64,000 nucleotides of DNA. Origin: Gracilimonas sp. Its GTDB lineage: Bacteria > Bacteroidota > Rhodothermia > Balneolales > Balneolaceae. The translations under genes and the position numbers were made by a program. The DNA lies in assembly GCF_014762685.1 (NCBI RefSeq), contig NZ_JABURM010000006.1, positions 360,384 through 424,383 on the forward strand. Reading direction: 5' to 3'. The notes under the pieces are model-generated. The model worked only from the letters and a program-made list of their open reading frames with translations, was not told the origin of the DNA and made no database searches. Shown here in pieces: positions 55,693 to 64,000 of the stretch (position 1 is the stretch's first letter; the number at the start of each line of letters is the position of its first letter).

Positions 55693-56151
55693 TTATCCCC
55701 CGAGTTCCTCTTTCACAATCTTGCTAACCAAAGAACCATCGGCTTTCCCTTTTAATTGCCCCATAAGCGGCCCCATTACTTTACCCATATCCTGCATTCC
55801 TGAGGCTCCAACTGCCGTTATTTTCTCTTTTACTATAGAGCGGACCTCCTCTTCATCCATCATTTCAGGCAAATAGGTTTCAATTATTTTTAATTCTGCC
55901 TTTTCATTTTCAGCCAGGTCCTCTCTGCCTCCTTCCTCAAACTGCTCGATGGATTCTTTCCGCTGTTTTGCAGCTTTCATTAAGACCTCCACCGCTTGTT
56001 CATCCGAAAGTTTAGCCTCCCCTTCCTTTCGTTCACTGATTTCTTTTTCCATTAATTTTGCTTTCAAAGAGCGTAAAACCCGCAGTTTATCCTGGGCCTT
56101 TGCTTTCATCGCCTCTTTAATGTCAGCAACTATTTGTTCTTGTATAGTCAT
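55693..56151 (-). CDS. yqeY: GatB/YqeY domain-containing protein
   Basis: A 152-residue protein from the ATG at 56149-56151 (MTIQEQIVADIKEAMKAK). An upstream ATG at 56199 adds 16 residues that overlap the terminator and are not conserved. The helical domain has the YqeY stretches RVLRSLKAKLMEKE, AEKQRKE-type lysine-rich middle, then IIETYLPEMMDEEEV and MGKVMGPLMGQLKGKADG. YqeY relates to the tail of tRNA amidotransferase subunit GatB and may aid tRNA binding. A strong terminator lies directly upstream, so it starts a new transcription unit with cvpA, tyrS and xth. Confidence 0.9.
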   Translation of the reverse strand: MTIQEQIVADIKEAMKAKAQDKLRVLRSLKAKLMEKEISERKEGEAKLSDEQAVEVLMKAAKQRKESIEQFEEGGREDLAENEKAELKIIETYLPEMMDEEEVRSIVKEKITAVGASGMQDMGKVMGPLMGQLKGKADGSLVSKIVKEELGG

Positions 56152-56180
56152 AAGATAATTCCTCCTTGCAGAAAATAACC

Positions 56181-56216
56181 AAAAAAAAAGGTTACACAAT
56201 CATTATTGCGTAACCT
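56181..56216 (-). terminator. terminator of the rpmB-rpmG-DUF4295 operon
   Basis: Stem AGGTTAC/GTAACCT with an inner paired GCAAT/ATTGT. On the minus strand it is followed by a run of nine T. It ends the ribosomal protein unit and separates it from yqeY. Confidence 0.85.
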
Positions 56217-56243
56217 AAAAAATATTTATCAGCGAGCTGATTA

Positions 56244-56414
56244 TCAGGATTTGTTTTGCTGAATATATTCTCTCACATTTTCCTGATCCATCATCACCTC
56301 TTTATAGGCATATTTCCCCTTATCATTCTTGGTAGAAATAATAACCTTTGCCATTTTGCGGTGAGCCGCTTTCGCTTGTAATGCTTCTTCTCCAAATGCT
56401 TGCTTCTTAGCCAT
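56244..56414 (-). CDS. DUF4295 family small protein
   Basis: A 56-residue basic protein, MAKKQAFGEEALQAKAAHRK onward, ending YIQQNKS. DUF4295 proteins of this size sit beside rpmG and rpmB across Bacteroidota and Balneolota and are likely ribosome-associated. The start ATG is at 56412-56414 and the stop is at 56244-56246. It lies 8 bases after rpmG and before the terminator. Its length and position make it a useful lineage marker. Confidence 0.85.
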   Translation of the reverse strand: MAKKQAFGEEALQAKAAHRKMAKVIISTKNDKGKYAYKEVMMDQENVREYIQQNKS

Positions 56415-56422
56415 ATCTCTGG

Positions 56423-56587
56423 TTATTTAATTTCTTTGTGAACAGTATGTTTGCGAAGAACCGGATTGTATTTTTTAAGTTCAAGTCTATCCGTAGTGGT
56501 TCTTCGGTTTTTTGTTGTAACATATCGAGATGAACCGGGTTTTTCGGTGCACTCCAAAATCACTTGAACTCTGTTTCCTTTTGCCAT
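56423..56587 (-). CDS. rpmG: 50S ribosomal protein L33
   Basis: A 54-residue protein ([16 protein letters not shown], then [20 protein letters not shown] and [15 protein letters not shown]). It matches L33 of the large subunit. The single cysteine in LECTEK and the absence of a CxxC pair point to a zinc-free (C-minus) form. It lies 4 bases after rpmB and before DUF4295. Confidence 0.95.
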   Translation of the reverse strand: MAKGNRVQVILECTEKPGSSRYVTTKNRRTTTDRLELKKYNPVLRKHTVHKEIK

Positions 56588-56591
56588 AGTT

Positions 56592-56837
56592 CTATACTTC
56601 TTTTAAAAGAGTTCCTTTTTTCCGCGCGTCTTTCAATACCGCAGAAATTCCTTTCTTGTTGATGGTTCTCACTGTTTTTGCAGAAACTTTAAGTGTTACC
56701 CACTTATCTTCCTCAGGAACATAAAAACGGCGCTTTTGTAAATTTAACTGAAAGCGGTGTTTTGTTTTATTATTCGACTTAGATGAACGGTAACCGTTCA
56801 AAGCTCCTTTGCCTGTAATATCGTCTTTTCGCGACAT
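56592..56837 (-). CDS. rpmB: 50S ribosomal protein L28
   Basis: An 81-residue L28 protein with the family pattern [20 protein letters not shown] (residues 7-26), then [35 protein letters not shown] and a basic tail. It heads the operon rpmB-rpmG-DUF4295, which faces away from gyrB. The 270 bases between rpmB and gyrB are non-coding apart from a DnaA box and promoter-like sequence. Confidence 0.95.
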   Translation of the reverse strand: MSRKDDITGKGALNGYRSSKSNNKTKHRFQLNLQKRRFYVPEEDKWVTLKVSAKTVRTINKKGISAVLKDARKKGTLLKEV

Positions 56838-56947
56838 TGTATAATTCGGTTAATTCATAATGAAAATAGACTCCAAAGATAGAGCTATAAACATCAAAGT
56901 TCAACGGCAGCAACCACGAAAATTTTAATTATTAACATTTTCTCGAA

Positions 56948-56956
56948 TTATCCACA
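56948..56956 (+). other. perfect DnaA box (TTATCCACA) upstream of gyrB
   Basis: One exact match to the DnaA recognition consensus in an A/T-rich 270-base spacer between divergent rpmB and gyrB. A single box does not make an origin; it may contribute to gyrB regulation. Confidence 0.55.
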
Positions 56957-57086
56957 ATTTCACCCGTGAATCCCCTCTTAAATTTACCCCCAGAAAGCTC
57001 AACTCGAATATTTTAAACAAATACCCTTCCTTTTTTTGATTTTGCTTGTGTAAGCTCTATTTTCCGACGTTAATAAACTCATCTAA

Positions 57087-59045
<1,959 letters not shown>

Positions 59046-59090
59046 TCATTTTAATCTGAACACAGACTAACCGTTTTTACCACCTGATTT

Positions 59091-61568
59091 ATGGCTAGAG
59101 AAAAAATTATACCTATTACCATTGAAGACGAAATGCAATCGTCCTACATCGATTATTCGATGTCGGTTATTGTTTCCCGGGCCCTGCCGGATGTTCGTGA
59201 TGGACTAAAACCCGTTCACCGGCGTATTCTTTACGGCATGAACGATCTGGGGATGTTGCACAACAGAAATTATAAGAAAAGTGCCCGTATAGTCGGGGAA
59301 GTGTTGGGTAAGTATCACCCTCATGGTGACTCTGCCGTGTATGACTCCATTGTTCGAATGGTTCAGGATTTTTCACTACGATACCCTTTAGTGGATGGGC
59401 AGGGTAACTTTGGCTCCATAGACGGTGATAGTGCAGCCGCCATGCGTTATACTGAAGTTCGCATGGATCGCCTTTCTGAAGAAATGCTTGCTGACATCAA
59501 CAAAGAGACGGTAGATTATCAATTTAACTTTGATGATACGCTTGAAGAACCAACCGTTCTGCCAAGTATGTTACCTAACCTTTTGCTTAACGGAGCTTCA
59601 GGAATTGCCGTAGGGATGGCCACAAATATGGCGCCTCACAATATAACGGAAGTGATCGACGGAATTACGGCCTATATTGAAGATCCGGAGATTGAAATCA
59701 AGCAGTTGATGAAACATATCACAGCGCCGGATTTCCCAACTGCCGGAATTATTTATGGATATGAAGGAGTTAAGGAAGCTTATGAAACAGGCCGGGGCAA
59801 AGTAACCCTCCGGGCCCGGGCTAATACTGAGGAACTTCGCGGAAACAGAGAACAAATTGTAATTACGGAAATTCCTTATCAGGTTAATAAGAGTACGCTT
59901 ATTCAAAAAATTGCCAGCCTGGTAAATGACGAGAAAATCACTGAGATCTCAGAAGTTCGAGACGAGTCTGACCGGGAAGGTATTCGTGTTGTAATTATTC
60001 TGAAGCGATCTGCCAATGCCGGTGTTGTACTGAATCAGCTTTATAAGTACACCCAAATGCAGACCACTTTTGGTATCATCAACTTGGCTTTGGTTAAGGG
60101 CCGACCAAAAGTGATGAATCTTAAAGAGCTGATCTATCACTTTGTAGAACACCGGGTAGATATTATTATCCGCCGTACTATTTATGATTTAGATCAAGCT
60201 GAGGCTCGTGCCCATATTCTTGAAGGCCTGAAGATTGCTCTGGATAATCTTGATGAAGTTATAAAAACCATTCGCGCTTCCAGTAATCCACAAGAAGCAA
60301 ATATAGAACTTCGCAAGAAATTCGCCCTTACTGATATCCAGGCCAAGGCAATTCTGGATATGCGCCTTCAAAAATTAACCGGCCTCGAAAGAGAGAAAAT
60401 TGACGGCGAATACCGGGAAATCATAGACAAGATTTCCGATTATCGCGAAATTCTCACAAACCGTGATAAGCAAACTGAGATTATTAAAGAAGAGCTTGCT
60501 GATCTGAAAAAGCGATATGGCGATGAGCGACGAACTCAAGTGGTTCACTCTGCGGATGATTTTAATATCGAGGACATGATTGCGAATGAGGACGTCGTTG
60601 TTACTATCTCTAACAAAGGGTTTATAAAACGAATGCCGGTAACCGGGTATCGTCGTCAACGCCGTGGCGGAAAAGGAATGAAAGGAACCACTACGCGTGA
60701 TGAAGAATACGTAGAACATTTATTTGTTGCCACCACCCATAATTACATTCTTTTCTTTACCGAAAAAGGAATGTGTTACTGGCTTAAGGTATATGAGATT
60801 CCTGAGGGAGGAAGATTAGCTCGTGGCCGCGCAATTGTAAATCTAATTGAATTGGATAAGGATGATGCAATTAAAGCATTTGTCCCCGTCAAAACCTTAG
60901 AGGATGAAGAATACATCAACAATCACTCCATTATCATGGCTACAAAAGGCGGCCTTGTTAAGAAAACAACTCTTGAGGCCTACAGTCGTCCTCGCCGGGA
61001 TGGAATCATTGCCATTAACGTAAAAGATGGCGACAGCCTTCTTGCGGCAGAGCTTACCGATGGAGAAAGCAACATTATTTTAGCCAACAAAAACGGACGA
61101 GCTATTCGATTCCACGAGAGCGATGTTCGTGAAATGGGTAGAAATACTTCCGGCGTTAAAGGAATGACGCTTTCCAAAAAAGACGAGATTGTCGATATGG
61201 TTGTTATCAAAAACACCCATGAGGCCACTGTGCTTGCAATGTCAGAAAACGGATACGGTAAGCGGTCAATGGTTGATGATTATCGAGAACAGTCGCGTGG
61301 CGGTAAAGGTGTGATTACACTGAAGATAACGCCAAAAACCGGTGATTTAATAGCCCTCAAAGAAGTTACGGATTCAGATGATCTGATGATCATAACTGAG
61401 GCCGGAAAAGTCATCCGTATGAGTTGTGGCGGCATTCGAACCATGGGCAGAAATACTCAGGGAGTTCGAATTATGCGCCTTGATTCAGATGGCGCTATTG
61501 CTGCAGTCACCCGAGTCGTGAATGAAGAAGAAACGGAAGGTGATGAAGATGGAGAAGATGAAGATTAG
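59091..61568 (+). CDS. gyrA: DNA gyrase subunit A
   Basis: Breakage-rejoining subunit of DNA gyrase. The 825-residue product starts [20 protein letters not shown]. The catalytic tyrosine is Tyr120 in MRYTEVRM. The quinolone-determining region reads [10 protein letters not shown] (residues 76-85), with the serine and aspartate of the susceptible form. The C-terminal beta-pinwheel has a GyrA box (QRRGGKG near 522), and the protein ends in an acidic tail ([13 protein letters not shown]). A strong terminator follows and the WYL regulator converges. Confidence 0.97.
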   Translation: MAREKIIPITIEDEMQSSYIDYSMSVIVSRALPDVRDGLKPVHRRILYGMNDLGMLHNRNYKKSARIVGEVLGKYHPHGDSAVYDSIVRMVQDFSLRYPLVDGQGNFGSIDGDSAAAMRYTEVRMDRLSEEMLADINKETVDYQFNFDDTLEEPTVLPSMLPNLLLNGASGIAVGMATNMAPHNITEVIDGITAYIEDPEIEIKQLMKHITAPDFPTAGIIYGYEGVKEAYETGRGKVTLRARANTEELRGNREQIVITEIPYQVNKSTLIQKIASLVNDEKITEISEVRDESDREGIRVVIILKRSANAGVVLNQLYKYTQMQTTFGIINLALVKGRPKVMNLKELIYHFVEHRVDIIIRRTIYDLDQAEARAHILEGLKIALDNLDEVIKTIRASSNPQEANIELRKKFALTDIQAKAILDMRLQKLTGLEREKIDGEYREIIDKISDYREILTNRDKQTEIIKEELADLKKRYGDERRTQVVHSADDFNIEDMIANEDVVVTISNKGFIKRMPVTGYRRQRRGGKGMKGTTTRDEEYVEHLFVATTHNYILFFTEKGMCYWLKVYEIPEGGRLARGRAIVNLIELDKDDAIKAFVPVKTLEDEEYINNHSIIMATKGGLVKKTTLEAYSRPRRDGIIAINVKDGDSLLAAELTDGESNIILANKNGRAIRFHESDVREMGRNTSGVKGMTLSKKDEIVDMVVIKNTHEATVLAMSENGYGKRSMVDDYREQSRGGKGVITLKITPKTGDLIALKEVTDSDDLMIITEAGKVIRMSCGGIRTMGRNTQGVRIMRLDSDGAIAAVTRVVNEEETEGDEDGEDED

Positions 61569-61601
61569 TTAACACTGACTATTTCTAAAAATCTATCAAA
61601 C

Positions 61602-61633
61602 AAAAAGGGCTTCAATTCTTGAAGCCCTTTTTT
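61602..61633. terminator. terminator between gyrA and the WYL gene
   Basis: Stem AAAAAGGGCTTC/GAAGCCCTTTTT (12 bp), loop AATTCTT. A on one side and T on the other make it usable from either direction. Confidence 0.9.
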
Positions 61634-61660
61634 ATTTAATTTTTAAATCTCTAATCTTTC

Positions 61661-62599
61661 TTACTGACTCAACATTTTTTTGAGTAACTCTTTTCTTTTT
61701 TCAATCAATTCCCTCGGCTCTTCAATTTTAATTTTATTACCGAATTGAAGCAGCCATTCATTAATATAATCCAAATTATCGAATTCGAACCCTACTTTAA
61801 AATATTTAGAATTCAGGGCTGTTTTCTTAAATATTTTAGCCGGTAAATTCGCCTCTAGCCGCGTTATCTCTTCTTTTTTGACCTGTAGTATCACAGAATA
61901 AGATCTCTCGTCAGATCGAAAAATAAGCCCCTCTACGTCCAATTCCTCTTTAAGTTGGAATGGTTCCTCTAAAATTTTGACCTCTTCTACGTTTTCCAGT
62001 ATAAAATTTCGAATTTCTCCCCGAAGATGAGATTTTCCGATCACATTCCAATGGTCTTGGTAAAAAACCAAAATATAGGGGTCGATTTTTCGGATTCCTG
62101 TTTCTCCGGATTTTGTAGTGTACTGAAATTGCATTCTTTTTTGCTGAGCAATTGCGCTGCTTATTAAATACCAGCTTCCACCTTTCTTTTTTTGCCCGCC
62201 AAATCTTAAATAAGGATCTACGATGGTTCTCCCTTCAAGTGAATTCATAAAATCTTTTAGCTCATCCGGCAGCACATTTTTAATTTTTACCTCAACCCCT
62301 TTCGCATCTTCCACCAACCCCTGGTCCACCTGGGACTTTACGAAATTCAAGCCAACCATGATGGTTGCGAGCTCTTTCGAAGTAAACATAAGCGGAGGAA
62401 TTTTATATCCTTCAATAAGACCATAACCTGAGTACCGGTCCCAAGTCACCGGAACATTAATTTCCTGCAAAGCATTAAAATCCCGGAAGATTGTGCGACG
62501 ACTTACGTCAAACCGGTCGGCCAATTCATCAACGGTTAATTTTTTCCCGGGCTGTTGAAGCAGGAGCATTAATTTTAATCTTCGCTCAGAGCTGTTCAT
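61661..62599 (-). CDS. WYL domain transcriptional regulator
   Basis: A 312-residue regulator. The N-terminal winged HTH of the HTH_11/DeoR-like type (LTVDELADRFDVSRRTIFRD, residues 20-39) is followed by a WYL domain (about residues 145-225; YWLISSAI-type core with DPYILVFYQDHWNVIGKSH) and a WCX-like C-terminus. WYL regulators often sense nucleic acids or nucleotides and control DNA-damage or defence genes. Its ATG overlaps the rsmG stop by 4 bases, so it is translated with rsmG. No target is evident. Confidence 0.85.
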   Translation of the reverse strand: MNSSERRLKLMLLLQQPGKKLTVDELADRFDVSRRTIFRDFNALQEINVPVTWDRYSGYGLIEGYKIPPLMFTSKELATIMVGLNFVKSQVDQGLVEDAKGVEVKIKNVLPDELKDFMNSLEGRTIVDPYLRFGGQKKKGGSWYLISSAIAQQKRMQFQYTTKSGETGIRKIDPYILVFYQDHWNVIGKSHLRGEIRNFILENVEEVKILEEPFQLKEELDVEGLIFRSDERSYSVILQVKKEEITRLEANLPAKIFKKTALNSKYFKVGFEFDNLDYINEWLLQFGNKIKIEEPRELIEKRKELLKKMLSQ

Positions 62600-63255
62600 T
62601 CTGTCCCCTGTTTAGTTATTTCAACCATTGCTTTCCCCTGATAAAAAGGATGCTCAAAGCCGGGCTCAAGGTCAATGATTTTAATTATTAACTTCTCATT
62701 TATACCCGATAACTCCTGCTCTACCTCATCCCCCCCCTTCAAAAGAACAATGTTCTTCCAGGGTTTTTCGCGGATCATTTCCAGGAGATCATTTATTTTA
62801 AATGCGTGTTTCGAAACAATAACCGCACCCTTGTTTATCTCAATATTTTTCACAGAATCCGCCACCGCGTCAATATTGTTTAGTTTTAATCCAGCCGAAA
62901 TATGCTTACAGGCCATCACTTTTTTTGAAACCACATCATTAAGCAGCACCCTTTTCTCCGGCCATACAATTGCAAGAGGGATCCCCGGCAAGCCTCCTCC
63001 GGTACCAGAATCAATAATTTCTTCTGCTTCTTTAAGCAAGCCGGAACCCGAAATTACCAGTGAATGCTCTACGTGCCGGAGTATGGTTTCACGTGAAACA
63101 TCCCGACTCACCAGATTAATTTTTTTATTCCACCAAAGCAGCCGGTCTATATAGTCCTCGAGAGTCGCTCTTTTTTTGCTGAAATTTTTCCGGGTATTAC
63201 CCGCTATTTCAAAGGGTAAATCGAGGCGGGAGACCTGGTGTTCCACGTGAAACAT
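62596..63255 (-). CDS. rsmG: 16S rRNA (guanine-N7) methyltransferase RsmG (GidB)
   Basis: Methylates G527 of 16S rRNA with SAM. The 219-residue product has motif I DSGTGGGLPGIPLA (near 88), the early WNKKINLVSR and later VSKHAF. It lies 5 bases after mnmG and 4-base-overlaps the WYL gene. The 5' end carries two CACGTG palindromes close to the parS consensus. They encode the FHVEH and VSRETI stretches, so coding and parS functions may overlap. The start at 63255 is the only ATG before the domain. Confidence 0.93.
   Translation of the reverse strand: MFHVEHQVSRLDLPFEIAGNTRKNFSKKRATLEDYIDRLLWWNKKINLVSRDVSRETILRHVEHSLVISGSGLLKEAEEIIDSGTGGGLPGIPLAIVWPEKRVLLNDVVSKKVMACKHISAGLKLNNIDAVADSVKNIEINKGAVIVSKHAFKINDLLEMIREKPWKNIVLLKGGDEVEQELSGINEKLIIKIIDLEPGFEHPFYQGKAMVEITKQGTE
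63085..63100. other. parS-like site within rsmG (one mismatch)
   Basis: GGTTTCACGTGAAACA contains a perfect 14-bp palindrome, GTTTCACGTGAAAC. It differs from the parS consensus TGTTTCACGTGAAACA only at the first base. ParB binds such sites. Confidence 0.8.
63239..63254. other. parS-like site at the 5' end of rsmG (one mismatch)
   Basis: TGTTCCACGTGAAACA, one mismatch from the parS consensus, ending next to the rsmG start codon. Its core is 154 bases from that of the first site. Confidence 0.75.
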
Positions 63256-63260
63256 CCCGT

Positions 63261-64000
63261 TTAATTTTTGAGGTAGACCATAAGAACAGACAAATCGCTG
63301 GCTGAAACTCCACTAATTCTGCCTGCCTGCCCAATTGTTTCCGGGCGTATTTTAGCAAGCTTTTGAGTTCCCTCCGTAGATAGGCTCTTAATATTAGAGT
63401 ACTCAATTTGCTCAGGAATCAACATGTTTTCTTGTTTCTCCATCTCCTTAACCATCTCAAATTCCTTCTCTATATACCCGGCATATTTAACCTGAATTTC
63501 TATCTGTTCGAGAACTTTCCCGTCTGTGCTGATGGCTTGTATTTGTTCAGATAGCTCTGAATCATAATCCATCATATCCTGCAAAGAGACTTCAGGGCGT
63601 AATAATATCTTTACCGCCTTCATGGGCTGGCTCATCGGGGAGCTGGATTTACTCTCCAGCATAGGGTCCATTTGCTCCGGACGAACCGTATAGTCTTTAA
63701 TCAAATCATCAAGCTCGCCAATTGCCTTACGTTTTTCCTCTACTTTCTGCAGCCTTTCATCTGAAGCTAACCCTATTTTGTGACCGATTTCAGTCAGGCG
63801 CAAGTCAGCATTATCTTGTCGTAATAATATCCGGTGCTCTGCCCTTGAAGTAAACATTCGGTACGGCTCTTCTGTGCCTTTATTAATAAGGTCATCAATA
63901 AGAACCCCAATGTAGGCCTCTGATCTTTGAAGAATGAGAGGTTCTTTATCTTGCACAAAGAGCCCGGCATTTATCCCGGCCATTAATCCCTGGCAGGCTG
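63261..64000 (-). CDS. mnmG: tRNA uridine-5-carboxymethylaminomethyl modification enzyme MnmG (GidA), partial
   Basis: C-terminal 246 residues of MnmG, which with MnmE makes the modified wobble uridine of several tRNAs using FAD. The visible part starts within ACQGLMAGINAGLFVQD and continues through RSEAYIGVLIDDL, TSRAEHRILLRQDNADLRLTE and the C-terminal helical domain ending RISGVSASDLSVLMVYLKN. The N-terminal FAD-binding part lies beyond the right edge. It precedes rsmG by 5 bases, the classical gidA-gidB arrangement, often near the chromosome origin. Confidence 0.95.
   Translation of the reverse strand, partial: ACQGLMAGINAGLFVQDKEPLILQRSEAYIGVLIDDLINKGTEEPYRMFTSRAEHRILLRQDNADLRLTEIGHKIGLASDERLQKVEEKRKAIGELDDLIKDYTVRPEQMDPMLESKSSSPMSQPMKAVKILLRPEVSLQDMMDYDSELSEQIQAISTDGKVLEQIEIQVKYAGYIEKEFEMVKEMEKQENMLIPEQIEYSNIKSLSTEGTQKLAKIRPETIGQAGRISGVSASDLSVLMVYLKN

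Overview
The window looks like a chromosomal segment of a Bacteroidota/Balneolota-type (FCB group) bacterium, possibly a marine Balneolaceae-like organism. This is an inference from several things. Many starts have no Shine-Dalgarno sequence. TAnnTTTG-like -7 boxes lie upstream of metK and of the proline dehydrogenase gene. A DUF4295 small protein is linked to rpmG and rpmB. There are many exported amidohydrolases, zinc peptidases, DUF2911, DUF4097 and 6-bladed propeller proteins. No gap between genes exceeds 300 bases, no tRNA or rRNA gene and no CRISPR array was seen, and both edges cut a gene (comEC at the left, mnmG at the right).

Layout. 1-5.6 kb: comEC (partial), an exported PQQ sugar dehydrogenase, a thioredoxin-like protein, an overlapping HTH/unknown gene pair, a REP doublet and a Nudix hydrolase. 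5.6-7.2 kb: a CDP-alcohol phosphatidyltransferase and ftsY, ended by a strong terminator. 7.2-14.4 kb: an exported TPR-CHAT putative cysteine protease with an Asp/Gly-rich 41-residue ORF divergent to it, an M28 peptidase and scpA on the other strand, then a small sigma-70-like factor and a membrane TPR protein shaped like an anti-sigma factor. 14.4-19 kb: ppk1, ruvB, metK. 19-31 kb: exported amidohydrolases (including a translationally coupled pair whose second member has lost the usual metal ligands), a REP-associated transposase between REP hairpins, a YdeI-like protein, an M14 peptidase with a GATase-like tail, and an Nramp-like transporter without the DPGN motif. 31-40 kb: haemolysin III, a large zincin/propeller/barrel protein, DUF2911, an OMP, uvrA and a DUF4097 repeat protein.

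40-48 kb: proline dehydrogenase, DoxX, a membrane zincin, a barrel-M23 fusion, a nitroreductase that keeps the iodotyrosine-deiodinase substrate triad, a TlpA-like redoxin, a double VOC protein and chorismate mutase/prephenate dehydrogenase (tyrA). 48-57 kb: uvrB and a PmtA-like methyltransferase, envelope and regulatory genes, then xth-tyrS-cvpA-yqeY and the DUF4295/L33/L28 genes on the minus strand. 57-64 kb: gyrB-gyrA facing a WYL regulator, rsmG and mnmG. Two near-consensus parS palindromes lie in the 5' end of rsmG and a perfect DnaA box lies upstream of gyrB, which suggests an origin-proximal location.

The most unusual items are the TPR-CHAT/sORF/sigma/TPR neighbourhood, the active/degenerate amidohydrolase pair, the REPtron with its distant doublet copy, the deiodinase homologue beside tyrosine-related genes, and the parS sites inside rsmG.
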